A stretch of 64,000 nucleotides of DNA. Source: Bradyrhizobium sp. 149 (lineage in GTDB: Bacteria > Pseudomonadota > Alphaproteobacteria > Rhizobiales > Xanthobacteraceae). The notes below the pieces were generated by a model. It searched no databases. It saw only the letters and a list, made by a program, of their open reading frames with translations, and was not told the origin of the DNA. Location of the stretch: the NCBI RefSeq assembly GCF_023073915.1, contig NZ_JADPKK010000015.1:124001-188000 (forward strand), in the 5' to 3' direction. The translations under genes and the position numbers were made by a program. The first letter of the stretch is position 1. Each line of letters opens with the position of its first letter. Positions 26,072 through 35,278 of the stretch are shown piece by piece.

Positions 26072-26739
26072 GATGAATAGATCCGCTCATAGAGCACACG
26101 CAGCATGCCGGCCGTCGCGCCCCAGATGTAGCGTTCCGCAAACGGCATCGCGTAATAGGACCGCTCCATGCCGCGGAATTCCTTGCTGTGCACCTGGTGG
26201 TTGGCCGGGTTCATCAGGAACGATAGCGGCACTTCGAACGCATCATCAACCTCGGAATGGTTGATCGTCAGCTCGAAACCCGGTCGCACCCTGGCGACCG
26301 TCGGCAGGATGCGGAAGCCGAAGCCGGTGCCGTAGAGATCGAGATAGCCGATCGGCTCGACGAAGTCGCGCGACAGCCCGACCTCCTCCTCGGCCTCGCG
26401 CAACGCCGCATCGAGCGGCGAGGCGTCGGTCGCGTCGATCTTGCCGCCGGGAAAGGCGATCTGGCCGGCATGGTCGTTCAGATGCGCCGAGCGCTGCGTC
26501 AGCAGGATGGTCGGCTCGGGATGATCGACCACCGCGATCAGAACCGCCGCCGGTCGCACGGGCTGCTCGCGTGCGATGATCTCGAGCATCTTGTCGGTGC
26601 CGGGATCGCCCGAGGCCGGAATGATGTTGGGATCGTACAGGCCGGGCGGAACGTCGAAGCCGAGCCGCGCCGCGGAGCGGGCGAAAAAATCGGCCGCACC
26701 GATCACGGCGGGATCGTTCCTCGGGATAGGCTTGTTCAA
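26068..26739 (-). CDS. NUDIX hydrolase, probable CoA pyrophosphatase
   Basis: A 223-residue NUDIX enzyme. Seen: LLTQRSAHLNDHAGQIAFPGGKID leading into the NUDIX box GGKIDATDASPLDAALREAEEEVGL (quoted in parts; about residues 98-122). The LNDHAGQIAFPGG segment is the extra motif of CoA diphosphatases, which split coenzyme A or acyl-CoA to phosphopantetheine and adenosine diphosphate. It overlaps both neighbours by four bases, so translation is likely coupled. Confidence 0.9.
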   Translation of the reverse strand: MNKPIPRNDPAVIGAADFFARSAARLGFDVPPGLYDPNIIPASGDPGTDKMLEIIAREQPVRPAAVLIAVVDHPEPTILLTQRSAHLNDHAGQIAFPGGKIDATDASPLDAALREAEEEVGLSRDFVEPIGYLDLYGTGFGFRILPTVARVRPGFELTINHSEVDDAFEVPLSFLMNPANHQVHSKEFRGMERSYYAMPFAERYIWGATAGMLRVLYERIYSS

Positions 26740-27347
26740 AGCGCGGCCCTCACCTGCTCCGCATCGGCCATGGCGAAGAATTCGCCGGCCGATTCGACAC
26801 CGAACATCGGCTGGCCATCGACCATCCGCTCCTCACCCATGTCAACCAGATCGTAATAGAGCGCGCGGGTGACCTTGGCCCAGAGCTCGGCGCGGACATG
26901 CAGATAGGGCGTCAGCCCGCCGTCCCTGGCCTGCTCGAAGCGGAGCCGGTGCGCCGCATCGCAGGTGACCCAATCTTCGACATTGGTGCGGAAGCGGAGC
27001 ACGCGATGGTCGTCCTCGCCGTCCTTCTGCATTTCGACCGCCATGAACGGCGCGTCGTCGACGCGAATGCCGACCTTCTCAACGGGTGTGACGAGGAAAT
27101 GCTTGTCGCCTTCGCGCTTGAGGATGGTCGAGAACAGGCGAACCAAGGCAGGACGGCCGATTGGCGTCCCCAAATAGAACCAAGTACCATCGGACGCGAT
27201 TCGAATGTCGAGATCGCCGCAAAACGGCGGATTCCACAAATGCACCGGAGGCAGGCCCTTTTTGGCGCCTTCGGTATCGGCGGCACTTTTGGCGGCGGCA
27301 GTCAGCCCTTCAAGTCCGCGATCGGCGCTCTGCCCTTGGTTCGCCAT
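26736..27347 (-). CDS. DUF1285 domain protein
   Basis: A 203-residue cytosolic protein. Seen: the DUF1285 core starting LPPVHLWNPPFCGDLDIRIA, with DGTWFYLGTPIGRPALVRLFS, DKHFLVTPVEKVGI and EDWVTCDAAHRLRFE. It is the first gene of the DUF1285-nudix-DUF6111-cca-tauE operon and overlaps the NUDIX gene. Function of the domain is unknown. An upstream-facing spacer to the divergent moxR gene holds the likely promoter. Confidence 0.88.
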   Translation of the reverse strand: MANQGQSADRGLEGLTAAAKSAADTEGAKKGLPPVHLWNPPFCGDLDIRIASDGTWFYLGTPIGRPALVRLFSTILKREGDKHFLVTPVEKVGIRVDDAPFMAVEMQKDGEDDHRVLRFRTNVEDWVTCDAAHRLRFEQARDGGLTPYLHVRAELWAKVTRALYYDLVDMGEERMVDGQPMFGVESAGEFFAMADAEQVRAAL

Positions 27348-27427
27348 GGTTTGCCCTTGACTCTGTCATTTGGCACGTTTGGTGCAAGTCTGAATTGTAA
27401 GTCTACGTCGTGTGTCGGTGCACGGTT

Positions 27428-27451
27428 CCACCCCGGATTAGTCCGGTGTGG
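27428..27451. repeat. Hairpin in the DUF1285/moxR divergent spacer
   Basis: CCACCCCGGA and TCCGGTGTGG pair in a stem of nine base pairs with one C-T mismatch around a TTAG loop. No T-run follows on either strand, so a terminator is unlikely. It lies between two divergent genes and could be part of a 5' leader or an operator. Confidence 0.5.
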
Positions 27452-27624
27452 AGGTCGCCACTTCGTGATGCCCTACATATCCCTAAGCCGATAAGGTGGG
27501 GATAGGTTAATTCAACGAATACATGGCCTTCCTGCAAGTCTAGCATAGGGCCCGCGTCCTGAGTTGAGGACGTGATGACATGACGACGCAAGCGAGCCGC
27601 ATGGCAGGCTGAAGGAGCTAACGG

Positions 27625-28623
27625 ATGGCGGAGAGTGTCGAGAAGCTCGAAGACGGAATCGTCCGCTCGGCCGAGCAGGTGTCGAGCCAGATTCGCGCGG
27701 CAAAGGATGCGATCGCGTCCGTCATCTTCGGCCAGGACCGCGTCATCGAGAACACGCTGGTCACCATCCTCTCCGGCGGCCATGCGCTCTTGATCGGCGT
27801 CCCCGGTCTCGCCAAGACCAAGCTGGTCGAGACGCTCGGCATCACGCTCGGCCTCGATGCCAAGCGCATCCAGTTCACGCCCGATTTGATGCCGTCGGAC
27901 ATTCTTGGCGCCGAAGTGCTCGACGAGAGCACCTCCGGCAAGCGCGCCTTCCGCTTCATCTCGGGCCCGGTGTTCGCGCAACTGCTGATGGCCGACGAGA
28001 TCAACCGCGCCAGCCCGCGCACGCAGTCGGCGCTGCTCCAGGCGATGCAGGAGCAGCACATCACGGTTGCCGGCGCGCGCCACGACCTGCCGAAGCCGTT
28101 CCACGTGCTCGCCACGCAAAACCCGCTGGAGCAGGAAGGCACCTATCCGCTGCCCGAAGCGCAGCTCGACCGTTTCCTGATGGAGATCGACGTCGACTAT
28201 CCCGATCGCGACGCCGAGCGCCGCATCCTGTTCGAGACCACCGGCGCCGAGGAGACGCTGGCGAAGGGCTCCATGAGCCCTGAGGCCCTCATCACCGCGC
28301 AGCGGCTGATCCGGCGGCTGCCGGTCGGCGATTCCGTCGTCGAGGCGATCCTGTCGCTGGTGCGCGCGGCCCGTCCGGGTCCGGACGGCGGCGACACCAG
28401 CAAGTTCATCGCCTGGGGTCCTGGCCCGCGCGCCAGCCAATCGCTGATGCTCGCGGTGCGCGCACGCGCGCTGATCGACGGACGCCTCGCGCCCTCGATC
28501 GACGATGTGCTCGACCTCGCCGAGCCCGTGCTGAAGCACCGCATGGCGCTGACATTCCAGGCGCGCGCCGAAGGCCGCACGATTCCGGACGTGATCCGGC
28601 AATTGAAAACACGGATCGGTTGA
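27625..28623 (+). CDS. MoxR-type AAA+ ATPase
   Basis: A 332-residue AAA ATPase of the MoxR group. Seen: Walker A HALLIGVPGLAKTKLVETLG near residue 51, a LMADEINRASPRTQSALLQAMQE Walker B block near residue 115 (quoted in parts), VLATQNPLEQEGTYPLPEAQLDRF sensor region, and the lid domain. Known: MoxR proteins act as chaperones that insert metals or mature partner proteins and are almost always encoded with vWA-domain genes, as here. A GAAGGAG Shine-Dalgarno precedes the ATG. The stop overlaps the next start by one base (TGATG). Confidence 0.94.
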   Translation: MAESVEKLEDGIVRSAEQVSSQIRAAKDAIASVIFGQDRVIENTLVTILSGGHALLIGVPGLAKTKLVETLGITLGLDAKRIQFTPDLMPSDILGAEVLDESTSGKRAFRFISGPVFAQLLMADEINRASPRTQSALLQAMQEQHITVAGARHDLPKPFHVLATQNPLEQEGTYPLPEAQLDRFLMEIDVDYPDRDAERRILFETTGAEETLAKGSMSPEALITAQRLIRRLPVGDSVVEAILSLVRAARPGPDGGDTSKFIAWGPGPRASQSLMLAVRARALIDGRLAPSIDDVLDLAEPVLKHRMALTFQARAEGRTIPDVIRQLKTRIG

Positions 28624-29567
28624 TGGCCGCGGAGAACGGGCACGCAGGCAAGGAGATCATCGCGATCCGACGTGCCGATGGCGAAAGCCGCACGCTCGCC
28701 GCTTCGCTGCCGCGCCTGGTGCTCGAAGCCCGCCGTATCGCCGCCAACGTCATCCATGGTCTGCACGGCCGGCGCCGCGCCGGCTCCGGCGAAAATTTTT
28801 GGCAGTACCGCCGCTTCGTCTCCGGCGAGCCGTCGCAGAACGTCGACTGGCGGCGCTCGGCGCGCGACGATCATCTCTATGTCCGCGAACTCGAATGGGA
28901 AGCCTCGCACACGGTCTGGATCTGGCCCGACCGCTCGCCCTCGATGGCGTTCGCTTCAAAGCAGGCGCGCGACTCCAAACTGGAGCGGACGCTGATCGTC
29001 GCCTTCGCGCTGGCCGAGCTGCTGGTCTCCGGCGGCGAACGCGTCGGCATTCCCGGGCTGATGGCACCGACCGCGAGCCGCAGCGTCATCGACAAGATGG
29101 CGCAGGCGATGCTGCATGACGATGCCGACCGCTTGAGCCTGCCGCCGTCCTTCGTGCCTGCGGCGTTGGCCGAGACGATCGTGCTGTCGGACTTCTGGTC
29201 GCCGATCTCCGAGATCAGCACCACGCTCGCCGGGCTCTCCGGCTCCGGTGCGCACGGCACGCTGGTGCAGGTGGTCGATCCCGCCGAGGAATCATTCCCG
29301 TATTCCGGCCGCATCGAGTTCGTCGAGCCCGAAGGGTTCGGCGTGATCACCGCCGGCCGCGCCGAGAGCTGGGCGCAGGATTACACCACGCGGCTCGCGC
29401 TGCACCGCGACCAGATCCGCGCCGAGACCAACAAGCTCGACTGGCTGTTCACGACGCACGCCACCGACCGCTCGGCGGCCGAGCTGCTGCTGTTCCTGCA
29501 CGCCGGCATGCAGGTGAGCAAGTCGGGCGCCCGCACCACCACGATCAAGGCGGGGCCGGCAGCATGA
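28623..29567 (+). CDS. DUF58 domain protein
   Basis: A 314-residue protein. Seen: the DUF58 signature GRRRAGSGENFWQYRRFVSGEPSQNVDWRRSARDDHLYVRELEWE near residues 40-85 (quoted for its key residues: GxGxxFxxxRxYxxGxxxxxxDWRxSAR). A degenerate vWA-like region follows (VWIWPDRSPSMAF). This family accompanies MoxR and is thought to be a client or adaptor. The start is the ATG overlapping the moxR stop; the stop overlaps the next gene (ATGA-type). Confidence 0.9.
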   Translation: MAAENGHAGKEIIAIRRADGESRTLAASLPRLVLEARRIAANVIHGLHGRRRAGSGENFWQYRRFVSGEPSQNVDWRRSARDDHLYVRELEWEASHTVWIWPDRSPSMAFASKQARDSKLERTLIVAFALAELLVSGGERVGIPGLMAPTASRSVIDKMAQAMLHDDADRLSLPPSFVPAALAETIVLSDFWSPISEISTTLAGLSGSGAHGTLVQVVDPAEESFPYSGRIEFVEPEGFGVITAGRAESWAQDYTTRLALHRDQIRAETNKLDWLFTTHATDRSAAELLLFLHAGMQVSKSGARTTTIKAGPAA

Positions 29568-32377
29568 TGGGACTGCCGCTCGCCTTCACCGAACCGCTGC
29601 TCCTGATCGGCCTCGTCAGCCTGCCGGTGCTGTGGTGGCTGCTGCGCGTGATGCCGCCGCGGCCGCGCCGCATCGAGTTTCCACCGACGCGCCTGTTGTT
29701 CGACATCGCACCGCGCGAAGAGACGCCGTCGCGGACGCCGTGGTGGCTGACAGCATTGCGGCTGCTCGCTGCTGCGCTGGTCATTTTCGCCGCCGCCGGC
29801 CCGATCTGGAATCCGCAAACAGGCGCGGCCGCCAGCAAGGCGCCGCTGATGATCATGTTCGACGACGGCTGGAGCGCGGCATCAAACTGGGACATCCGGA
29901 TCAGGGCCGCCGACGAGTTGATCGCCAATGCCGAGAACGACCGCCGTGCGATTGCGCTGGTGCCGCTGTCCGAGCCGAACCGCGACATCACCCTGATGCC
30001 GGCGGGCGCCGCGCGCGTCGCGCTGCGGCAGCTCACGCCAAAGCCCTATTCGATCGACCGCGTCGAGACCCTGACCGCGATCGATCGCTTCCTGAAAGCG
30101 ACCGGCGACTGCGAGATCGCTTGGCTCTCTGACAGCGTCGACACCGGTCGGGGCGAGGAATTCGTGGCTGGCCTCGGCAAGACCATCGGCGATCGCAGCC
30201 TCACCGTGTTCGAAGGCGGCACCGCATCGCCGCTGGCCCTGGTCGCGGCCGAGAACGCCGCCGCCAGGATGACGGTGAAGGTGCTGCGCACCGACAGCGG
30301 TATCGCCATCGGCACTGTGCGCGCGCTGGACCAAAAGGCCTCGCCGATCGGCGAAGCGCGTTATTCGTTCGGCCCGCAGGACAAGGAAACCGAAGCGTCG
30401 TTCGATCTGCCGGTCGAGCTGCGCAACGACATCACGCGGCTTGAAATTGCCGGTGAGCGCTCCGCGGGCGCGGTGCAGCTGCTCGACAAGCGCTGGCGCC
30501 GCCGCGCCATCGGCATCGTCTCGGGCGCGACCAGCGAGACCGCGCAGCCGCTGCTGGCGCCGACCTTCTATCTCACCCGCGCGCTGGCGCCGTTCGCCGA
30601 CGTGCGGCTCGCAGACAAGGGCTCGCCGCAGCAAGGCATCACGCAGTTCCTCGACCAGAAGCTGCCGATGATCATCCTTGCCGATGTCGGCACCATCGCC
30701 CCTGAAATTCGCGAGCGTCTCAACGCCTGGATCGACCAGGGCGGCGTGCTGGTGCGGTTCGCAGGTCCCCGGCTGGCGCAGGCCGAGGACGATCTCGTCC
30801 CGGTCAAGCTGCGCAAGGGCGGCCGCACGCTCGGCGGCAGCCTGACTTGGGAAAAGCCGCAACATCTGGCTTCGTTCGCGGCCGACGGTCCGTTTGCCGG
30901 TGTCGCGGTCCCCAAGGACGTCACCATAAGCCGCCAGGTGCTGGCCGAGCCCGACGCCGTGCTCGCCACCAAGAGCTGGGCGTCGCTGGAAGACGGCACG
31001 CCGCTGGTGACCGGCGAGCACCGCGGCAAGGGCGTGGTCAGCCTGTTCCACGTCAGCGCCGACATGCGCTGGTCGGATCTGCCCATGTCGGGCACCTTCG
31101 TCGAGATGCTGCGGCGTGTCGTCGACATGTCCGGCTATACCGCCAAGCCGGGCCCGGGCGTTGCCGGCGAGGCGAGCGCCGAGACGGTGGCGCCGCTGCA
31201 TATCCTCGACGGCTTCGGCGCCTTCGGCCCGCCGCCGGCCGCCGCAAAGCCGCTGGCGGCCGATTATCGCGACCGCGCCACACCCGATCATCCGCCGGGC
31301 TTTTATGGTCCGGCAGAAGGACCGCTCGCCGTGAACACGCTTGCTAGCGCCGACCGCATCGCAGCCCTCAACACCGCGAGCCTGCGCGCCCGGCGCGCCA
31401 CCTACACCAACGCCGAGCCGCAGGACTTGCGCGGCTGGCTGCTGTCGACGGCGCTGGCGCTGTTCCTGATCGACGCCATCATCGTCGCGGTGCTCGGCGG
31501 TGGCCTCGCCGCGCTGCTGCGCCGCCGCGCCGCGCCCGCAATGATCGTCTTCGGACTGGCGCTCGCGGGCTTCGCCTCGCTCGTGCCGACGCCGTCGCAC
31601 GCGGACAGCGCGTCCGACGAGTTCGCGATGAAGGCGGTGTCACAGACCCGCCTCGCCTATGTCGTGACCGGAAACGCCGACGTGGATTCCATCGTCAAGG
31701 CCGGGCTGTCAGGACTGACACTGTTCCTGGCGCAGCGCACCGCGCTCGAGGCCGGCGATCCCGTCGGCATTGATCCGGCGCGCGACGAGCTCGCCTTCTT
31801 CCCGCTGATCTACTGGCCGATCGTGCCCGGCGCGCCGAAGCCGCCGCGGGACGCCATCAACAAGATCGACGCCTACATGAAGCAGGGCGGCACCGTGCTG
31901 TTCGACACCCGCGACGCGGTCGAAGCACCGCCCGGCGCGAATGGCGCCGCGCAGACGCCCGCCATGCAGACGCTCCGTGAGATCCTGTCGTCGCTCGACG
32001 TGCCCGAGCTGGAGCCGGTGCCGCGCGAGCACGTGCTGACCAAGACCTTCTATCTCCTGCGCGACTTCCCCGGCCGCTTCAACACCGGCCAGACCTGGGT
32101 CGAGACCTTGCCGCGCGAAGACGATGACGACAGCGCACAGCGGCCGGCACGCGGCGGCGACGGCGTCTCGCCGATCATCATCACTTCGAACGATCTTGCC
32201 GGCGCCTGGGCCGTGCGGCCCGATGGCCAGGCCATGCTGCCGGTGACCGGCGGCGACCCCCGCCAGCGTGAATTCGCCTACCGCGCCGGCGCCAACATCG
32301 TGATGTACACGCTGACCGGCAACTACAAGGCCGACCAGGTGCACGCACCGGCCCTGATCGAACGGCTGGGGCAATGA
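29564..32377 (+). CDS. BatA N-terminal / DUF4159 membrane protein
   Basis: A 937-residue membrane protein. Seen: the aerotolerance-regulator (BatA) N-terminal pair of helices (LLLIGLVSLPVLWWLLRVMPPRPRRIEFPPTRLL, key PxRxxFPxxxxL) and a second helix at about 60-80. A degenerate vWA-like stretch follows, with DDGWS where a metal site would need DxSxS, and a further membrane segment pair lies near 625-690. The C-terminal DUF4159 domain (about 700-937) has a GGTVLFDTRDA strand. The whole resembles the third gene of MoxR operons in Rhizobiales. The likely role is envelope homeostasis (inference). Confidence 0.85.
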   Translation: MMGLPLAFTEPLLLIGLVSLPVLWWLLRVMPPRPRRIEFPPTRLLFDIAPREETPSRTPWWLTALRLLAAALVIFAAAGPIWNPQTGAAASKAPLMIMFDDGWSAASNWDIRIRAADELIANAENDRRAIALVPLSEPNRDITLMPAGAARVALRQLTPKPYSIDRVETLTAIDRFLKATGDCEIAWLSDSVDTGRGEEFVAGLGKTIGDRSLTVFEGGTASPLALVAAENAAARMTVKVLRTDSGIAIGTVRALDQKASPIGEARYSFGPQDKETEASFDLPVELRNDITRLEIAGERSAGAVQLLDKRWRRRAIGIVSGATSETAQPLLAPTFYLTRALAPFADVRLADKGSPQQGITQFLDQKLPMIILADVGTIAPEIRERLNAWIDQGGVLVRFAGPRLAQAEDDLVPVKLRKGGRTLGGSLTWEKPQHLASFAADGPFAGVAVPKDVTISRQVLAEPDAVLATKSWASLEDGTPLVTGEHRGKGVVSLFHVSADMRWSDLPMSGTFVEMLRRVVDMSGYTAKPGPGVAGEASAETVAPLHILDGFGAFGPPPAAAKPLAADYRDRATPDHPPGFYGPAEGPLAVNTLASADRIAALNTASLRARRATYTNAEPQDLRGWLLSTALALFLIDAIIVAVLGGGLAALLRRRAAPAMIVFGLALAGFASLVPTPSHADSASDEFAMKAVSQTRLAYVVTGNADVDSIVKAGLSGLTLFLAQRTALEAGDPVGIDPARDELAFFPLIYWPIVPGAPKPPRDAINKIDAYMKQGGTVLFDTRDAVEAPPGANGAAQTPAMQTLREILSSLDVPELEPVPREHVLTKTFYLLRDFPGRFNTGQTWVETLPREDDDDSAQRPARGGDGVSPIIITSNDLAGAWAVRPDGQAMLPVTGGDPRQREFAYRAGANIVMYTLTGNYKADQVHAPALIERLGQ

Positions 32378-32408
32378 TGCGGGTTTTGAAGTTCAATGCA
32401 GTTGAATC

Positions 32409-32496
32409 CGTCATGGCCGGGCTTGTCCCGGCCATCCACGCCTTGCCGCACGGCATGAAGAACGTGGATGCCCGGGACAAGCCCGTGCATGACGAC
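32409..32496. repeat. Palindromic intergenic repeat inside the MoxR operon
   Basis: CGTCATGGCCGGGCTTGTCC near 32409 and its near-complement at the right (GGGACAAGCCCGTGCATGACG, ending about 32493) form an 88-base imperfect palindrome. The whole gap between the DUF4159 gene and the next gene is 136 bases, so this element occupies most of it. I recall such REP-like elements from Bradyrhizobium chromosomes. Confidence 0.75.
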
Positions 32497-32513
32497 GCCG
32501 AGAGAGTGACGCC

Positions 32514-34577
32514 ATGAATTACGGCATCGCGTTCACGCCGCTTGTTCCCGCGATCGTCCTGTGGCTCGCGCTCGGCGCGATCGTCGTCATCGCGCTGGTG
32601 CTGCTGCTTGCGCGGGCGCGCGGCGCTGCCGTGCGCGTGACCGCGCTGGCGCTGTTCCTGCTGGCGCTCGCCAATCCCTCCTTCACCCGCGAAGACCGTG
32701 AGCCCCTCACTTCGGTCGCCGCAATCGTCGTCGACAAGAGCCCGAGCCAGAACTTCGGCAACCGGAATCGCGAGGCCGCAACGGCGCAGGAAGCGCTGGT
32801 CGACAGCCTGAAGAAGATCAAGGGGCTCGAGGTCCGCGTCGTCGATGCCGGACAGGCCGACGGCGAGACCGACGGCACCAGGCTGTTCGGGGCGCTGGCC
32901 TCGGCATTGTCCGACGTGCCGGTCGACCGCGTCGCCGGTGCGTTCCTGATCACCGACGGCCGCGTCCACGACATTCCGGCCAACGCCGCCGGGCTCGGCT
33001 TCCAGGCGCCGGTGCACGCGTTGATCACCGGGCAGAAGGACGAGCGCGATCGCCGCATCGCGATCATGGCGGCGCCGCGCTTCGGCATCGTCGGGCAGCC
33101 CCAGACCATCACCTACCGGCTCGACGACCAGGGCGTCAGCGGCGAGCGCGCCAAGGTCACGGTCCGCAGGGACGGCGAGGTCATCAACGAGCGCACGCTC
33201 TCGAGCGGCCAGTCCGCCAGTGTCGACGTCGACATCAAGCATTCCGGCCCGAACATCGTCGAGATCGAGGCCTCGCCGCTCGAGCGCGAACTGACGCCGG
33301 TGAACAACCGCGCCGTCGTCGCCATCGACGGCGTGCGCGACAAGCTGCGCGTGCTGCTGGTCTCGGGCGAGCCGCATTCCGGCGAGCGCACCTGGCGTAA
33401 TCTGCTCAAATCCGATGCCAGCGTCGACCTCGTCCACTTCACCATTCTGCGGCCGCCGGAGAAGCAGGACGGCACGCCGATCAACGAATTGTCGCTGATC
33501 GCGTTTCCGACCCGCGAGCTGTTCCAGCAGAAGATCAACGAATTCCAGCTGATCATCTTCGACCGCTATGCCCGCCAGGGCGTGCTGCCGATCGCCTATT
33601 TCGACAACATCGCACGCTACGTGCGTTCCGGCGGCGCGGTGCTGGTCTCGGCCGGCCCCGACTACGCTTCCAACACCAGCATCTGGCGCACGCCGCTGGA
33701 TTCGGTGCTGCCGGCCGAACCGGTCGGCGTAACGGAGAAGCCGTTCTACGCGCATCTGTCCGACGTCGGCAAACGCCACCCGGTGACGCGCGGCCTCGAG
33801 GGCTCCGCGAGCGAGCCACCGCGCTGGAGCCGGTTCTTCCGCACCGTCGACACCCGCAATGCTGTCAACCCGCCGGTCATGACGGGCGTCGACGGCAAGC
33901 CGCTGCTGTTCCTGTCACGCTTCGGTGAGGGCCGCGTCGCGCTGCTGCTGTCCGACCACATCTGGCTGTGGGCGCGCGGCTATGAAGGCGGCGGCCCGCA
34001 TCTCGATCTCTTGCGGCGGATGTCGCACTGGCTGATGAAACAGCCTGATCTGGACGAGGAAGCATTGCGCCTGCAGGTGCAGGGCAAGAATCTCGTGGTG
34101 GTGCGCCAGACTATGGCGGACAGCGTTCAGCCGGTGAGCGTGACCTCGCCCTCGGGCGTGTCGCGCGACCTGACGCTTGCGGCCGGCGATCCCGGCGAAT
34201 GGCGCGCCAGCCTGCCAGCGAGCGAGCTCGGCCTGTGGCAGGCGACCGACGGCACGCTGAAGGCGCTGATCAATGTCGGCCCGACCAATCCAAGGGAGTT
34301 TTCGGAAGTCACCTCCACCGTCGACACCCTGAAGCCGCTGACGCAGGCGACCGGCGGCAACGCCGTGCGCGTGGTCGACGGCGCCAGTGTCGAGCTGCCG
34401 CGCATCCTGCCGATCCGCTCGGCGAGCGTCTTCCATGGTGACGGCTGGATGGGTGTACGGATGCGCGACGCCAGCGTCGTGAAGGGCGTCGGCGTGCTGC
34501 CGATCTTCGCCGGCCTGATCGGCCTCCTGCTGCTGCTCGGCGCGTTTGCCGCGACCTGGGTCCGCGAAGGGCGCTGA
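32514..34577 (+). CDS. Membrane-anchored vWA/glutamine-amidotransferase-like protein of the MoxR operon
   Basis: A 687-residue protein. Seen: two N-terminal helices (about 10-32 and 38-55), then AAIVVDKSPSQNFG, a full DxSxS metal-site motif, and later FLITDGRVHDIP, the third MIDAS segment of vWA domains. A class-I-amidotransferase-like region covers about 330-480 (IIFDRYARQGVLPIAYF, GGAVLVSAGPDY). One C-terminal helix (VLPIFAGLIGLLLLLGAFAATWV) ends the protein. It is the last gene of the moxR-DUF58-DUF4159 operon, separated by a palindromic repeat. In this operon it is the only protein with an intact-looking MIDAS. Confidence 0.8.
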   Translation: MNYGIAFTPLVPAIVLWLALGAIVVIALVLLLARARGAAVRVTALALFLLALANPSFTREDREPLTSVAAIVVDKSPSQNFGNRNREAATAQEALVDSLKKIKGLEVRVVDAGQADGETDGTRLFGALASALSDVPVDRVAGAFLITDGRVHDIPANAAGLGFQAPVHALITGQKDERDRRIAIMAAPRFGIVGQPQTITYRLDDQGVSGERAKVTVRRDGEVINERTLSSGQSASVDVDIKHSGPNIVEIEASPLERELTPVNNRAVVAIDGVRDKLRVLLVSGEPHSGERTWRNLLKSDASVDLVHFTILRPPEKQDGTPINELSLIAFPTRELFQQKINEFQLIIFDRYARQGVLPIAYFDNIARYVRSGGAVLVSAGPDYASNTSIWRTPLDSVLPAEPVGVTEKPFYAHLSDVGKRHPVTRGLEGSASEPPRWSRFFRTVDTRNAVNPPVMTGVDGKPLLFLSRFGEGRVALLLSDHIWLWARGYEGGGPHLDLLRRMSHWLMKQPDLDEEALRLQVQGKNLVVVRQTMADSVQPVSVTSPSGVSRDLTLAAGDPGEWRASLPASELGLWQATDGTLKALINVGPTNPREFSEVTSTVDTLKPLTQATGGNAVRVVDGASVELPRILPIRSASVFHGDGWMGVRMRDASVVKGVGVLPIFAGLIGLLLLLGAFAATWVREGR

Positions 34578-34637
34578 ACGCTCCGTTGCGCGAACGACAC
34601 ATCCTGCAATCGCCCGCGCGGATCGGTTCGGCTGCGG

Positions 34638-34677
34638 TTGACATCCGCTGACCGATCGGGCGATGTTACATTATAAC
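34638..34677 (+). promoter_or_regulatory. Candidate promoter with Zur-like operator
   Basis: TTGACA (34638-34643) is followed after about 17-19 bases by a weak -10. The imperfect palindrome GTTACATTATAAC (34665-34677; 10 of 13 positions symmetric) overlaps this -10 area. Known: alphaproteobacterial Zur sites are AT-rich palindromes of the form GTTAT-x3-ATAAC. It precedes the DUF2946 gene and the TonB receptor. Confidence 0.5.
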
Positions 34678-34726
34678 GTCGCAGGATCAGGGGATGATGC
34701 CTGGCGATGTGGGGTGGCGTTTTCAG

Positions 34727-35131
34727 ATGAAGTGGTTCCGGTCGAATATCAGGCACGGCGCCCGGCTCGCGATGTTCGCGATGCTGGTGCAGTTCGCGCT
34801 GACATTCGGCCACAGCCATTGGTTCGCCCAGGCCGCTCCGCTCGCCCAGGCGTCGCTCCAGCAGACCGGCAGTACCAGCGGCCTTGTGTCGATCGACCGC
34901 GCCGCGGTCCAGAAGCAATCGCCGTCGGCTCCCGACCGGGAGCAGCCGGGCGAGGATAATTGCGCAATCTGCGCATTGGTCGCGATGGCGGGCACCGTCA
35001 TGTTCGCGGCACCGCCTGTGCTGCTGCTGCCCCAGGCGATCGACCTGCTCCACCGCACCACCGATGCCGAATTCAGCCATCTGAAATCGGCCGGCACGGC
35101 GTTCCAGCCCCGCGCCCCTCCCGCGTCCTGA
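34727..35131 (+). CDS. DUF2946-like secreted protein
   Basis: A 134-residue protein with an N-terminal hydrophobic segment (ARLAMFAMLVQFALTFGHSH) and a second hydrophobic stretch after DNCAICALVAMAGTVMFAAPPVLLL. The paired HSH and CAIC motifs could bind metal. The start at 34727 follows GGGGTGG; an ATG at 34694 in the same frame lies closer to the operator and cannot be excluded. It precedes a TonB-dependent receptor by 147 bases and is probably co-transcribed. DUF2946 genes often sit beside metal-related outer-membrane receptors. Function unknown. Confidence 0.7.
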   Translation: MKWFRSNIRHGARLAMFAMLVQFALTFGHSHWFAQAAPLAQASLQQTGSTSGLVSIDRAAVQKQSPSAPDREQPGEDNCAICALVAMAGTVMFAAPPVLLLPQAIDLLHRTTDAEFSHLKSAGTAFQPRAPPAS

Positions 35132-35278
35132 CTTCCAACCACGATTGATCACGCCTGGGCCCGCCGCACGTCGGCGTACGTCTGGGAGACGTTGAAGTCG
35201 AATTCCGTCGCGCAGCGACGGCAGGCCGCCTCCGATCAGCACACATCATGCGGACGGCGCCTGACTGGAATCAGGACC

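Noticed and set aside
29882..31600. Minus-strand frame of 572 codons inside the DUF4159 gene
   Set aside because: Antisense to a gene with clear family domains; no recognisable motifs.
32181..33779. Minus-strand frame of 532 codons
   Set aside because: Antisense to the last two MoxR-operon genes and running through the palindromic repeat; composition is that of a shadow frame.
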